A stretch of DNA of 64,000 bases from Oxalobacter formigenes (GTDB taxonomy: Bacteria > Pseudomonadota > Gammaproteobacteria > Burkholderiales > Burkholderiaceae_D): the NCBI GenBank assembly GCA_023667225.1, contig JAMPAN010000001.1:586633-650632 (forward strand), given 5' to 3'. The notes beneath the pieces were generated by a model. The model had not been told where the DNA came from. It searched no databases and saw nothing but the letters and a program-made list of their open reading frames with translations. Position 1 is the first letter of the stretch, and every line of letters starts with the position of its first letter. Made by a program: the position numbers and the translations under genes. Positions 1 through 11,198 of this stretch are shown one piece after another.

Positions 1-1
1 A

Positions 2-1291
2 TCATCTTTCCCAGTTTTTCACTGCATTAAATCCCTGTTCAAGATCCGTTAGAATATCATTAATATGCTCTGTACCGATAGAAAGCCGAATCGTATTGGG
101 TTTGATTCCCTGATCCTGTAATTCTGCCGGGTTCAGCTGGGAATGTGTTGTGCTGGCAGGATGAATCACCAGGCTTTTCACATCTGCCACGTTGGCCAGA
201 AGTGAAAACAGCGTCAGGTTATCTATAAACCGGCGGGCCGCTTTTTCATCCCCGTCTATTTCAAACGTAAAGATGCTCCCTCCCCCAAGCGGGAAATAAC
301 GCTGATAAAGCGCGTGGTCAGGATGCGAGGCTATCGAAGGGTGATTGACCGCCTTCACCATGGGATGATGGTCAAGAAAATCAACAACCTTAAGTGCGTT
401 TTGCACATGGCGTTCTACGCGCAGAGAGAGGGTTTCCAGGCCCTGCAAAAGCAGGAAGGCATTAAAAGGAGAAATGGCAGCGCCCGTATCCCGGAGCAGA
501 ATAGCACGCGCATACAAAGCAAACGGCGCAGGCAAATCAGCAAATACAAGCCCGTGATAGCTGGGGTTTGCCTGGGAAAACTGGGGAAATTTGCCGGAGG
601 CTTTCCAGTCGAATTTCCCGCCGTCAACCAGTATGCCGCCAAGGCTCGTGCCATGTCCTCCAATAAATTTGGTGGCCGAATGCACAACAATATCAGCGCC
701 ATGTTCAAGAGGCCGAATGAGAAACGGCGTGCCAAAGGTATTGTCCACAATCACCGGAATATGATGCCGGTGGGCAATTTCCGAAAGTAAATCCATATCC
801 GGAATATCACTGTTGGGATTGCCCAGCGTTTCCAGAAAGAGCGCTTTGGTATTGGGTCGTACCGATTTTTCTACAGCCTCCGGATCATGCGCGTCCACAA
901 AAGAAGCGCTGATACCATATCTTGGAAGCGTATGCGCCAAAAGATTATAGGTTCCCCCGTAAATTGTTTTTTGGGCAACAATATGGTCTCCTGAACCTGC
1001 AACAGCCTGAAGAGCATAACTGATAGCCGCGGCGCCGGAAGCCAGCGCCAGGGCGCTGGCCCCGCCTTCCAGAGCAGCCATACGCTGTTCCAGCACGCCC
1101 TGGGTGGAGTTGGTCAGCCTCCCGTAAATATTGCCTGCATCGGCAAGGCCAAACCTGGCGGCGGCATGGTCGCAATCGCGAAATACATAACTTGTTGTCT
1201 GGTAAATGGGCACTGCCCGCGCATCCGTAGCAGGATCCGGTTTTTCCTGGCCGACATGCAGCTGCAAGGTTTCAAATTGATAGTGGCTCAT
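2..1291 (-). CDS. metY: O-acetylhomoserine aminocarboxypropyltransferase (sulfhydrylase)
   Basis: A 429-residue PLP enzyme of the Cys/Met metabolism family that makes homocysteine from O-acetylhomoserine and sulfide in the cytoplasm. The PLP-binding lysine sits in [13 protein letters not shown] (Lys208), and the N-terminal stretch with [11 protein letters not shown] is typical. I chose the ATG at 1291 because GGAGGA lies 8 bases upstream and the protein then starts [10 protein letters not shown], as in the family; an in-frame start 12 codons earlier has no such site. The stop codon is at bases 2-4, so the gene is complete. Length and motifs fit MetY better than the shorter MetB/MetC enzymes. 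Confidence 0.93.
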   Translation of the reverse strand: MSHYQFETLQLHVGQEKPDPATDARAVPIYQTTSYVFRDCDHAAARFGLADAGNIYGRLTNSTQGVLEQRMAALEGGASALALASGAAAISYALQAVAGSGDHIVAQKTIYGGTYNLLAHTLPRYGISASFVDAHDPEAVEKSVRPNTKALFLETLGNPNSDIPDMDLLSEIAHRHHIPVIVDNTFGTPFLIRPLEHGADIVVHSATKFIGGHGTSLGGILVDGGKFDWKASGKFPQFSQANPSYHGLVFADLPAPFALYARAILLRDTGAAISPFNAFLLLQGLETLSLRVERHVQNALKVVDFLDHHPMVKAVNHPSIASHPDHALYQRYFPLGGGSIFTFEIDGDEKAARRFIDNLTLFSLLANVADVKSLVIHPASTTHSQLNPAELQDQGIKPNTIRLSIGTEHINDILTDLEQGFNAVKNWER

Positions 1292-1517
1292 TATCCTGTC
1301 TCCTCCATTGAAATAAGATGCCGCCACTTTACACCTACCAACTTACTATGTAAATAGGTAATTAACCGTTTTTTCCTTACCAAATAAAAATACAGGCGGT
1401 TACAGGCTTAAAAAACGAATACACATGCCGCCTGCCCTTGTCCGCCTTGCCATCCCCCTATAAAATGGCACTCCTTTTGCCATTTACGGCCAACAAGACT
1501 ATTACCGAAAGCATTCC

Positions 1518-2057
1518 ATGAATATCTGGCACGACATTTCCGCAGACAGGGTAACCCCTGAATCCTTTTATGCCGTTATTGAAATATCGCGGGGCGGCAA
1601 AGTCAAATATGAACTGGACAAGGAAACAGGCCTGCTGCTGATGGACCGTATTTTGTACACATCAACCCAGTATCCGGCCAACTATGGCTTCGTTCCGCGT
1701 ACTTATGCGGCAGATCATGATCCGCTTGACGTCCTGGTGCTTTGCTCCGAAGTCCTTGCGCCGCTTTCCCTTGTGCAATGTTTTCCTATCGGCGTCATCA
1801 GCATGATTGACGGTGATGAAAGAGATGAAAAAATCATTGCCCTTCCGTACGGCGATCCTGTTTACAAGGAATATAAAAGCATTGAAGAACTTCCCCAGCA
1901 TATTGCCAGCGAAATTTCGCACTTCTTCTCTGTCTATAAGGCGCTCGAAGGAAAAAGTACCGTCATTGAAGACATACAGGGGCCGGAAGCGGCCAAACGC
2001 ATCATTGCTGAATACATTGCCGTTTATGATAAAAAACGCCCCGATTTGGTGAAATAA
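1518..2057 (+). CDS. ppa: Inorganic pyrophosphatase, family I
   Basis: A 179-residue soluble pyrophosphatase that hydrolyses PPi to two phosphates and so pulls biosynthetic reactions forward. The metal-binding signature DHDPLDVLVL (residues 66-75) holds the conserved aspartates, and the acidic stretch MIDGDERDEKI further on supplies others. Length matches the hexameric bacterial type I family. It is divergent from metY and convergent with the unknown gene that follows. Confidence 0.96.
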   Translation: MNIWHDISADRVTPESFYAVIEISRGGKVKYELDKETGLLLMDRILYTSTQYPANYGFVPRTYAADHDPLDVLVLCSEVLAPLSLVQCFPIGVISMIDGDERDEKIIALPYGDPVYKEYKSIEELPQHIASEISHFFSVYKALEGKSTVIEDIQGPEAAKRIIAEYIAVYDKKRPDLVK

Positions 2058-2062
2058 GAACA

Positions 2063-2080
2063 GGCCGGCAAACGCCGGCC
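2063..2080. terminator. GC-rich hairpin between convergent genes
   Basis: A 7-bp perfect stem (GGCCGGC / GCCGGCC) with an AAAC loop lies between the stop codon of ppa and the stop codon of the facing gene. No U-run follows on either strand, so it is a weak intrinsic terminator at best; its position suggests that it separates the two convergent transcripts. Confidence 0.45.
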
Positions 2081-2084
2081 AGCC

Positions 2085-2870
2085 TTACCGGTAGCGGACA
2101 GATTGCGGACTGTTGAGGAAATAATACCTGGAATGCAGCTTGTGTTTGCTTCTGGGATTGATGGTGCCATCCTCGTTGATATATTCCAGGATAGTCCTTG
2201 TTGCCACTTCCATCTCGTCAAAAGCGGCCTGCACTTTCGGCCGGTGCTTCCTCAGCTCTTCTTCCAGTTCTTCCTGCGTCCGCGCTGCCTCCCCTTCCCG
2301 GTAATCTTTGTGGTTCTTCTTCGCTTCGCGCAGCCAGCGCAGCAGATTATTGTTCCACTTCATGGCTTCAATAAACCGGATCTGCACCGTATAGGCAAAA
2401 AGAATCTGCATGCCAAGCTGCGCATCCTTCACCTTGCCGATATTGGAAGCGCAAATGGGATAAATGTAATACCGTTCATGCTCCACAGGCACAATATGCT
2501 CAAGCCAGCCGTTTTCCTTTGCCTGCCTTAACATCTCCCCTGCGCCTTCCCTGCAATTCATGTAAAAAAAGGCCAGTTCATGGCGCGCAGAACACAACAA
2601 ACTGCGCATTTCTGCCTGCTCCTGCTCCTGCTCCCTGGCTATCCGGCGCTTTTCCCGGTTTTCATCCAGCCTTTTCCGGCTCAGGTGCTGCCAAAGCATC
2701 ACCACAGCCACAAGCACGCTTGCCGCCACGATACCGGCAACCAGTATCCACACAGGTAAAACCGGCGCTGCCGCTATTTGCTGTATTCTTTGGGCATGCG
2801 CTGCCACCGGCAATGCCAGGAGAGCTGCGAAAGGCAGCAACCCCAACCTTAAAAAACAGAACCTTTTCAT
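2085..2870 (-). CDS. Unrecognised membrane-anchored protein
   Basis: I do not recognise this 261-residue protein. It begins with a likely signal peptide (hydrophobic run ending VAAHAQ), followed by one membrane segment rich in Val/Ala/Leu (about residues 38-62) and then a charged Arg/Glu/Gln helix that is probably a coiled coil. The remaining ~170 residues are cytoplasmic-looking, with many Glu/Lys/Arg and the sequence EELEEELRKHRPKVQAAFDE. The ATG at 2870 was chosen because it places the signal peptide at the N terminus; an ATG three codons upstream is also possible, and no good ribosome site is visible for either. Function unknown. Confidence 0.6.
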   Translation of the reverse strand: MKRFCFLRLGLLPFAALLALPVAAHAQRIQQIAAAPVLPVWILVAGIVAASVLVAVVMLWQHLSRKRLDENREKRRIAREQEQEQAEMRSLLCSARHELAFFYMNCREGAGEMLRQAKENGWLEHIVPVEHERYYIYPICASNIGKVKDAQLGMQILFAYTVQIRFIEAMKWNNNLLRWLREAKKNHKDYREGEAARTQEELEEELRKHRPKVQAAFDEMEVATRTILEYINEDGTINPRSKHKLHSRYYFLNSPQSVRYR

Positions 2871-3110
2871 ATATGTCATATTAGGGGGCAAAACCGCCCA
2901 ACGCAAGGCGTCCGGCCATTCAGGCAGCACCAGCCTCACCGATCACCTGCCTTTTTCCACAACCGGCTTTTCTGCCATTGTCACCGCAGGCGGGCCTTGC
3001 GGTTTACGCCAGATAAAACCTTGCGGCAGTTTCTCAATTTCACGAAACTGCCGCCGATAAAAACAGTAATGGGGAAAATCGTCTTTTACTGAAAAAGGAG
3101 TCTCTTTATC

Positions 3111-4097
3111 ATGCCGCTGGGTCTGGATACTGCCTATTACAATTATTACAACGTCAAAGGACGCTATTCACCTGATACGCCAAAGACACCCGAATGGAAA
3201 AACCTCTATACGCCAACAGAAGACCAAATCCGGAGCAACAACCACAATCCGGAAAGCGAACTGTGCCAGGCTTTTCTCAAACTGGAAGAAACCTACTATG
3301 CTGCTTCTGTCAGTAACCGGGAAAAATATAAAACAGAAGATGCGCTGAAACAGGCACTTGCCGAAAAATACCTGACAGGCAGCGCCTACAGCCAATACAG
3401 CAGAACAGAAAGAAATGCCATGTACCAGAACGAACTGAACATGAGCCTGTTCGGCTGCGCCAGCTTCAACCTGAATGACCCGCACTTAAGCGGTCCGGTC
3501 ATGGGAGAAACCGATGAGGAAAAAGCCGGATATAACCGGCAAAGGGTCAATATTCAAATCAACGCTATCCTGGCCAATGCCCAAATAGATACCGGTTCCC
3601 TGGGAAAAATCACCTTTTCCATTGAGCCTTACAACCATACCCTTTCTGTGGCCGGTGTGGAAAATCCGGATACGGCTGCCATGATGGAAAAGCTGCTGAA
3701 CGAAGGACGCAACTCCACCGAACTTTTTCACCACATTTTCAAAAGCAACTACTTCAGCATTGCCGAAGATATCAAAACAAAATACCGCTTACTCCAGGAC
3801 TTCAAAAACATCACCGGCCTGGATTTGCGGCTGTTTCATCAGACCGGAAACGGCCTGGAAAACAAGAATGGCCAAAACGCGCTTGACCTTTACCGGGAAG
3901 GGCTGAAAACAACCGGCAGTGTTCCGGCTGCCTACAAAGGCGTAGCCTACGACCTTTTTGCAGAGAAAATCACTCTGCTGGGTGAAAACTTTGCCAATAT
4001 CCCGGAAATGAATCTCTCCATTGACTTTGCAAACGGCCAGTTGCAGGATACCGCCTTTGATGCCGCCATCACGAAAAAAGTGGATGTTTTTGCGTAG
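3111..4097 (+). CDS. Hypothetical protein, possibly DUF4885-like
   Basis: A 328-residue protein without signal peptide or membrane segments. AAAGGAG lies about 13 bases before the ATG. It is rich in Asn, Tyr and Glu (YYNYYNVKGRYS near the N terminus) and has a central FSIEPYNHTLSVAGVENPDT stretch and a C-terminal MNLSIDFANGQLQD. This composition recalls the uncharacterised DUF4885 family from memory only; I cannot confirm it. It precedes the defence-type locus with opposite neighbours, so no operon context helps. Confidence 0.6.
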   Translation: MPLGLDTAYYNYYNVKGRYSPDTPKTPEWKNLYTPTEDQIRSNNHNPESELCQAFLKLEETYYAASVSNREKYKTEDALKQALAEKYLTGSAYSQYSRTERNAMYQNELNMSLFGCASFNLNDPHLSGPVMGETDEEKAGYNRQRVNIQINAILANAQIDTGSLGKITFSIEPYNHTLSVAGVENPDTAAMMEKLLNEGRNSTELFHHIFKSNYFSIAEDIKTKYRLLQDFKNITGLDLRLFHQTGNGLENKNGQNALDLYREGLKTTGSVPAAYKGVAYDLFAEKITLLGENFANIPEMNLSIDFANGQLQDTAFDAAITKKVDVFA

Positions 4098-4186
4098 TCT
4101 TCATTTCCTGTTGAATCGGGACGATTTCAGCAAGGATAACGAATTTTACGAGAATATGAGGTACAGTTAATTTAACGAATTATTAT

Positions 4187-5240
4187 ATGATTAATGCCAC
4201 AAATAAGGAAGAGAAATCTGTCTTAAGAAAACGAAAAATGGTACAGAGCAACCTAGTTAAGAACTCTGTGGCAGCATATTTCTCGGCAATTGAAATTCAT
4301 AACAAGCCCAACATCTCATATCGATATGAAACCACGACTTTGCTTATAATAAATGCGTGGGAATTAATTCTAAAGGCTTATGTTAAGAAATTTATTAAAA
4401 AGAAATCAATTTATACCAAAGATGGCCTTACAATTTCTTTTAATAAATCCATTGATTACGTTGAAGAAGATATTAACTCAAAAGAACCTAAATCCTTTAA
4501 GGCTATAAGGGAAAATCTTTTGTTAATTGAGAATTATAGAAATAATGTTGTTCATTACTATAACGAGCAATTGGAACCGTATATTTTCATGCTGACAGCA
4601 AAAGCTGTTATAAATTATGTCGATTTTATAAAGAAATATTTCTTGAAAAACATTTTAGAAAAAGATGGTCTATTTATTCTGCCATTGGGTTTTAAATTGC
4701 CATTTAACCCGGAAGATTTTCTTACAAGAAAAGCAGCAAAATATGTATCTTCCCCTGAATCCAAAAAATTTATTGAATCAATGATTAAGATTATAACTAA
4801 TCTGGATAGAAATGGGATAGATGATACCATTGTTGTAGGGTTTGATATTTATTTGAAAAACGTGAAGCAGCTAAATAATAGGGACTTGTTAGTAGCAATT
4901 ACTTCACAAGATAAAGCAGACGTAAATTTTTCAAAAATTAGTCGCGTTCAAATTACAAATGACCCGTCGGCACAGAAAGTAAATCTGAGTGATGAAGGAT
5001 TTATGGAGCAATACCCACTGAAATATATCCAAGTTTGTGAAAGATGCAAGGAAGCTATTAAAAATTTCAAACAAGGAAGAAAATTTCATAAAATCATAGC
5101 ATCAATAAAAAAACAACTCAAAATTGGCATTTACAAGACAACTCAGCCCCAATAATTCAAAATCACCCAAGACCACTTTTTATGCAGAAGATACAATAAA
5201 AGAAGTTATTGAAATGTATAATGCTGCTTCAGATAATTAA
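4187..5240 (+). pseudogene. DUF3644-family gene, frameshifted near its 3' end
   Basis: The open frame from the ATG at 4187 encodes 322 residues with the DUF3644 core: AAYFSAIEIHNKPNISYRYE, then TLLIINAWELILKAYVKKFI, then IENYRNNVVHYY. The expected C terminus (TRQLSPNNSKSPKTTFYAED) is present but in the +1 frame, running to a TAA at 5238-5240. The frame change lies in or just after a run of seven A at 5107-5113. Either the gene is broken, or slippage on the A-run restores the full protein. The base composition is much more AT-rich than the neighbours. DUF3644 proteins are often found near phage-defence genes; here it faces a Type ISP restriction enzyme. A biochemical role is not established. 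Confidence 0.75.
5107..5113 (+). other. A7 homopolymer at the DUF3644 frame change
   Basis: Seven consecutive A bases (within AATAAAAAAACAAC) sit where the two reading frames of the DUF3644 gene meet. Gain or loss of one base, or slippage during transcription, would join the frames. It may be an inactivating mutation or a phase-variable switch. Confidence 0.6.
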
Positions 5241-5349
5241 ACATTTTATTATTAACATACGATCCGAAGATTTACCTAATAACAAATAAAAATAATCCAT
5301 TATAATCAATATGTTGCATTTTTCTTCAAGAAATTTATTATTATCCCTG

Positions 5350-8300
5350 TTAAATATCCAGTTCCGGCAATGTGCGGACAATCTTCATGGTTTCCAGCGA
5401 AACTGTCACGACCCTTGATATCAGTTCCAGCGGATATTTTGGATTGCGCATGGTTTCTATTGCCCAGTTGTTGGCATCGTTTACAATACCGCTGGCCTTG
5501 TCGGTAGCAACTGCCTGCCGCTCTACTACCCAGTCCAGCGCCGGTTTGCCGTTGACGATATAACCATAAGCCTCCGGCGGGATGCCTGTAATGGTTATTC
5601 TCTCGTTATAAATAATGGTTGTCAGGTCTTTTTCCTTGCCGGTTTTGCCGTAACGCATTTTTACAATGCGGTAATCTTCCGGTCCGGAAAGCAGATCAAT
5701 GCCGCTTATCTGAAGCGGATACGGTGCTGCTGTTTCATAATTCAGGTGCAATGCCGCCAATTTCCGGCCGGCATTGGAAAAATGCCGGAAAGCCTCCGCT
5801 GTTTTAACGCAGGGTATGCGCGGCAATTCCTTCATCAGGTTATCGGCATAACGTGCCCGGTAATCTTCCGAATGCAGCAACCCGTAAATGTAATAGAAAA
5901 TATCTTCCTTGCTGATGGCCTCTCCCGGATAGGCTTGCCTAAAATGCGCCAGCCCCTCATCCGTAATGGCATCTTTTCGGGTATAGGCTGGCCTGTTTTC
6001 ATCAAACAGCCCGCTTTCTGCAGGGTTGCCGAATATATCCGGCTGCGGCATTTGGCCTGGCTGGATACCTTTGCTTTCTTCATAAAGGTAGAGCGGGAAA
6101 CATTGGGCATCACCAATCATATGAAGATCAGGAATAATATTTGTCATTAAAACGCTGAAATGTCCCACCGTTAAGCAAATAACCCTGTTCTCCACGGTCT
6201 CATCCGGGAAAATTCGAGGCATCTGGTAAACCATTTCATTGAACTGCCGGTCAAAATAAAGATATTGCCTGGTAAATGGCCTATACAGACTGGGAACAAT
6301 ACATTGCTTATTGAATGGTGCGACCTTATTCTTACTGATATCTCCCTTTAATGCACGGGTCCAGCTTATTTTTGTCGCATCCGTATTGAGAAAGTCATTG
6401 ACCTTTTCCTCACGGGCTTTTTTATCCAGTGCGCCATAGGCTGCATGGAACCGTTCCCGTTCGATGTTGTAAAACCCAATCATCCGTTTCATGTTGGCGG
6501 CAAGCGCCTGTTTCGAGGCGTTGTAGCACCAGGCATCCCGGTTGGTTACCACACCTAAAGAAAAGTTCTCAAACAGTCTTGTTTGTGTCTCCTTCTTGTC
6601 ACCCAAAACAATGTAACGGCTGAAATTGGGGTCGCGCTGGTTCAGCCAGTCCCCATGCGTATCCGGAACCAGTTTTTTCCACCCATCGGCCTGGGCAATG
6701 CCATCAATGTTGGCAAAACCGGCAATCTTTTCCAATTTTTCTTCCCGTGTCAGATAATCGCCAATATCATGGAAATAAATTTCGCCCTGCTTTTCAACAC
6801 AGGGGTTCTTGACCAGGATGGAAATGGCAATGGGCGCACGGCTTCCGATACCAAAAACATTATCTTTTTCTTTCCTTCTTTGTTCTCCTTTTGTACGCGC
6901 ATTTCCACGTAAATGGAAAACATAGATACTGGAAAACTCCTCTGCCAGGCATTGGCGGAATCCATCGGCAGAGCTGGAATCAATCCATCCGGCATTGGTC
7001 ACATATCCAATGACACCGCTTTCCCCTATCTTGTCTGATGCCCAGCGGATAGCCCGGATATAGCTGTCATAAACCCCCTTATTTAATACGGCAGATGATT
7101 TTGCAACATAGGTTTGCCTTATCCGGCTATCCAGATAAGGATAGGCAATATTGGCAGCATTGTCATTTTCGCTTTTCTGCCCTGCCGAATACGGCGGATT
7201 GCCCATGATGACCCGGATATCCAGCGCCTTCTGGCGCTTGCGGCGGGCACTGTTTTCAACCAGCAGGGCATCTACGAGGTCTTCCTTTTCATAGAGCTGG
7301 AAGGTATCTGTCAGACAGATGCCTGCAAAGGGCTGGTAATCACCGTCTGCAATGCTGTGCCAGGTGGTTTCAATGTTGATGGCGGCAATGTAATAGGCGA
7401 GCAGCACGATTTCATTGGCGTGGATATCGTTTTGGTATTTATATGCCATTTCTTCCGGCTTAATCAGGCCGCTTTGCAACAGCCGGGTAATGAAGGTGCC
7501 GGTGCCGGTAAAGGGGTCGAGAATATGTACGCCCTTGCTGCCCAGCGTTTGCCCGAATTCAGCTTGCAACACATGGGCGATGCTGTGAATGATGAAATCC
7601 ACCACTTCAACCGGGGTATAGACAATGCCCAGCTTTTCCGTCATTTTCGGGAAAGCGCCGCGAAAGAATTTGTCGTACAGTTCAACCACGACTTTTTGCT
7701 TGCCTTCCGCACTCTTGATATCCTGCGCGCGCAGTTTGACGCTCTCGTAAAACCGGTTAAGCGCGGCGCTTTCCTTGTCCAGCCGGTGAGCTTCCAGTGT
7801 ATCAATCACCCTTTGCAGAGCCAGCGATATCGGGTTCTTCCTGGCAAAGCTGTCGTTGCCAAAGAGGGCGTCAAATACCGGCCGGGTTATCAGGTGCTGC
7901 GCCAGCATTTCAATGATTTCTTCGTCCCTGATGCTGCCGTTTATGTCATCCCGCAATTCTTCTGCCAGCAGGTTGAAAGTTTCCCTTTCCTGTGTATTGG
8001 CCGGGTTTTCCAGGATACCGGTAATCCGGTCAATATGGGTCTGGGCAATCCGGGCAATATCTTTGGCCCATTCTTCCCAGTGCTGCCGGTTGCCCACTTC
8101 CTTGACCAGCCTGGCATAGATGGCCCGCTCGATTTCGCCGATTTCAAATTCAAAGCTGGCCTGGCTGGGGGCTACCTGCTGCGTATTTTTTTCGCCCAGG
8201 CTGTGCCCGCGCCCTGCAGGAAGATTGCTCTTTCTTTTTCCGGCAGCCGGTTTTTTATTGATACGGTCCGAAATGGCAATGATTTCCATCTTGTCCGGTT

Positions 8301-10297
8301 CCGAACCGTTCAGCTCCAGCCGGTTTATCATGGCGTCAAAGCGGTCGTCATGGGAGCGCAGCGCCTGCAAGACTTGCCAGACAACGGCATAGTTCCTGTT
8401 GTCGTCCAGCGCCTCGTGCGGTTCAATCCCGGCGGGAATCACCACCGGCAGGATGATGTAACCTCTTTTTTTGCCCGGCGCATTGCGCATGACACGCCCG
8501 ACAGATTGCACCACATCCACCTGTGAATTGCGCGGTGTCAGGAAAAGCACGGCATCCAGCGCCGGCACATCCACGCCTTCGGAAAGGCAGCGCACATTGG
8601 AAAGGATATGGCAAGTATTACCATCCGGCGCTTTTTTCAACCAGGCCAGTTTTTCTTCCTTTTCTGTGGCGTTCATGCCGCCGTCCACATGCTGGGCAAG
8701 GCAAACCAGATTGAGCGAGGTTTCCTCCCTGCCCTCTTCTCTTTCTGCCTGCTGATAGGCTTCAACAACTTCCTGGAACATCCCGGCAATTTGCTTTGAA
8801 CTCACCTTGTGGATTTTGCCGTTCGGCTTTTCTTCAATCACCTGGCAGAAAGCTACCGCCCGCTGCATAGGGGCAAAATCATCCAGTAAATCTTCTGTCA
8901 GCCCCTGTTTGGACAGCGCTTTCCAGCAGCCGACAATCTTGGTGGCGTCATCCACGCGCAGCGTATTGTTCGGGTCTTTCAGCAGGCTTTGCAATTTCCG
9001 GCTGACTGTGGCTTCATCCACAGCCAGCACGATGACTTTGGTAATCCACCAGCAGTCCGCGCCGGACAGCCTCGGAAAAGGTAATGACGAACAGTTCCCT
9101 GCCGTACAGGGTTTCATCATACATGGAACACAGTACAATATTGTCCCGTTCTGCCGTTGCCTTGGCACTGGTGCCGAACACACGGGGCGTTGCCGTCATG
9201 TACAGGCGTTTTGCAGCATGGATGTAATCGTTGTTGTGTACCCGGATAAAGGCGCTTTCGTCTTCCCCTTCAAATTTGGCGCCGGTTGTCCGGTGGGCTT
9301 CATCGCAGATAATCAGGTCAAAATCCGCCAGGCCGTATTCTTTCTGGGCACGTGCAATGACATCAATGGAATGGTAGGTGGCATAAACCACGCTCATATG
9401 CAGGCTGTCATGGCGTTTTTCTATTTCTCCCGCCAGCCGCTGCGGCGAGGTGGTTGCCGGATAGCGCAGTTCATGGGTATAGGTCTGTACGGTATCATCG
9501 TCTTTCTTGCGATGTTTGCCCACGTCGCTGTCCGAGCAGACGGCAAAATTGTGCAGGCGGATTTTGCTTTCCTGCGTCCATTCTGTCAGGGTTTGCGAGA
9601 GCAGATTCAGGCTGGGCACCAGAAAAAGCACCCTTTTCCCGGCACCGGCAATTTCTTCGGCTATCTTCAGGCCGGTAAAGGTTTTCCCGGTACCGCAGGC
9701 CATGATGAGCTTGCCGCGGTCCGCCTCTTTCAGTCCGGCCATAACGGCATCCAGCGCCGCTTTCTGATGGTCGCGCAGTGCCTTTTTGGGTTTCAGTACA
9801 GGTTCTTTCGTTTTTCTTTCGTACCGGCTCCAGTCGATTTGGCTGTTTTCCAAATCGAAAAGGTCAATCTTGCTGACGGGGATCTGCTGGTTGAACAGCG
9901 CATTTTCCGCATTTTCCGACCAGTGGCTGACTGTGCTGACAATGATGCGGTGGGCAAAGTCCTTTGTGCCGGAGGCAGTAAAGAAACTGTCGATGTCCTT
10001 TTTCTGTAAGATATGGCCCCTGTCGTAAAACTTGCACTGTATGGCGTGCCATTCCCCTGTCCCGGCCACCTGTGCAACCAGGTCAATACCTGTATCCTTC
10101 CGGGGATATCCCATCTGCTCGGCCCATTGGGCATAGGCCAGCACATCACTGTACAGGTCTTTGTAGGAAGCCTCGTTTTTCAGATAACAGACAATCAATT
10201 CTTCAAAATAAGTTCCCTTTTCCCGCTCTGTCTCGGCTGCCAGCCTGAAAGAATCCAGTATTTTTTCCAAGGGAGAGCTGTTTTCTGTTTCTGCCAT
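5350..10297 (-). pseudogene. Type ISP restriction-modification enzyme, split by a one-base frameshift
   Basis: A single-polypeptide restriction enzyme of the LlaGI/LlaBIII type, about 1,650 residues if the frame were intact. Order from the N terminus: Mrr-like nuclease domain (GIDLVAQ around residue 70 and QCKFYDRG around 87-94, with Gln in place of the usual Glu), SF2 helicase/translocase with Walker A ACGTGKT (200-206), DEAH box (332-335), MTATPR and motif VI SVGRVMRNAPGKKR, then an N6-adenine methyltransferase with DPFTGTGTFITR and NPPYSAGQ, then a target-recognition region. The frame is broken near 9041: the upstream frame runs GLLVDY then ends at a stop at about 9014, and the downstream frame resumes KVIVLAVDE. 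Removing a single C in GATTACCAAAG rejoins them. The start at 10297 has AAGGA 9 bases upstream. Both open halves remain long and otherwise clean, so the lesion is recent or a sequencing error. Confidence 0.88.
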
Positions 10298-10406
10298 TTT
10301 GCTGTCCTTTTGTTTTACGACGGTCAGGGTACTTTCGAGAAGGCGTCTAGACAAAAGCCGTTATAAATTCCTGCATCCAGGAAAGGCGATTTTGTCGGAG
10401 AAACCG

Positions 10407-11014
10407 CTATTCAAGGCTGCCTGTTCTGTAAATGCTGTAACCTTCATAGCTGTAGCTGGCATCTATGCCTTTTATATAAACTTCCCTGTCATTGATTCTG
10501 CCGGTCAGGGCATTTTTCAGTAACAGCTTAATTTCCACATCCTTGACTGGGCTGCGTTCCATTGCCTGCAAGTAATCTGTTTTATCAATCCGGCTCCAGT
10601 CCACAACCTGGTAAATTTCTTTCTTCAGCATCATATCCAGCCAAATCCGTGTGCTGCGCCCGTTGCCTTCCCTGAAAGGGTAAGCAATATTCATTTCAAC
10701 ATATTTTTCAATAATTTCATCGAATGTTGATTGCGGCATTTTGTCGATTTGCTCCAGCGCTTTTTCCAGATACATGACAGAAGCAAAACGGAAATGCCCT
10801 TTGGAAAGATTCATTGTGCGGATTTGCACGGCAAAGTCATAGATATCCTCAAAAAGATATTAATGGATTTTTGCCACCCGGAAAATTTTCCTACTTCAAA
10901 AGTATCCAGTATGCCTTCTTTGAAAAGAGCCAACACCCTGGTTTTGCTGATTTTTTCTTCCACCCTGTCCAGCTCGAAAGCGTCGGTTATGCCTGAAATA
11001 TTGTCCAGAACCAC
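10407..11014 (-). pseudogene. Fic-domain protein gene, two inactivating lesions
   Basis: A Fic/Doc-type AMPylase-like protein. The active-site loop reads [13 protein letters not shown], with Tyr in place of the first His of the usual HPFREGNGR motif. The N-terminal part (SGITDAFELDRVEEKISKTR, ALFKEGILDTF, SGWQK) is in one frame; the frame is then lost at a run of five A (plus-strand T at 10868-10872), and the continuation [17 protein letters not shown] is in the next frame. In addition a TAA (10860-10862) replaces the residue expected between His and Tyr of the [12 protein letters not shown] motif. The true start is unclear; GTG at 11014 is only the first possible start of the open part. Two independent lesions argue for a true pseudogene. 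Confidence 0.82.
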
Positions 11015-11198
11015 GGTCTGCCCCTCTTCTATAAGGTTTTTTCCGGAAAAAGCGTTCTGATTCCAACTACTGCTAATAAGACAGGTTATTGCCTGAAACT
11101 TCGTGGCGATTCAGACACCTCCAGGAGAACATCTGCATACAAAAAACGCCAAAATCTGCTTTTGACGAATCAAGTGCGGGCGGGATAAAAATACATTC

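Noticed and set aside
314..790. 158-codon plus-strand frame inside metY
   Set aside because: Antisense shadow of a clear gene; no ribosome site or family motif.
7114..8526. 470-codon plus-strand open frame opposite the Type ISP gene
   Set aside because: Long only because of the base composition of the opposite strand; the minus strand carries clear methyltransferase and helicase motifs.
11100..11198. Duplicate of the tRNA-Ser 3' end as an attachment site for the defence locus
   Set aside because: Neither this stretch nor 4098-4186 contains a copy of the tRNA end, so integration at the tRNA is not supported.
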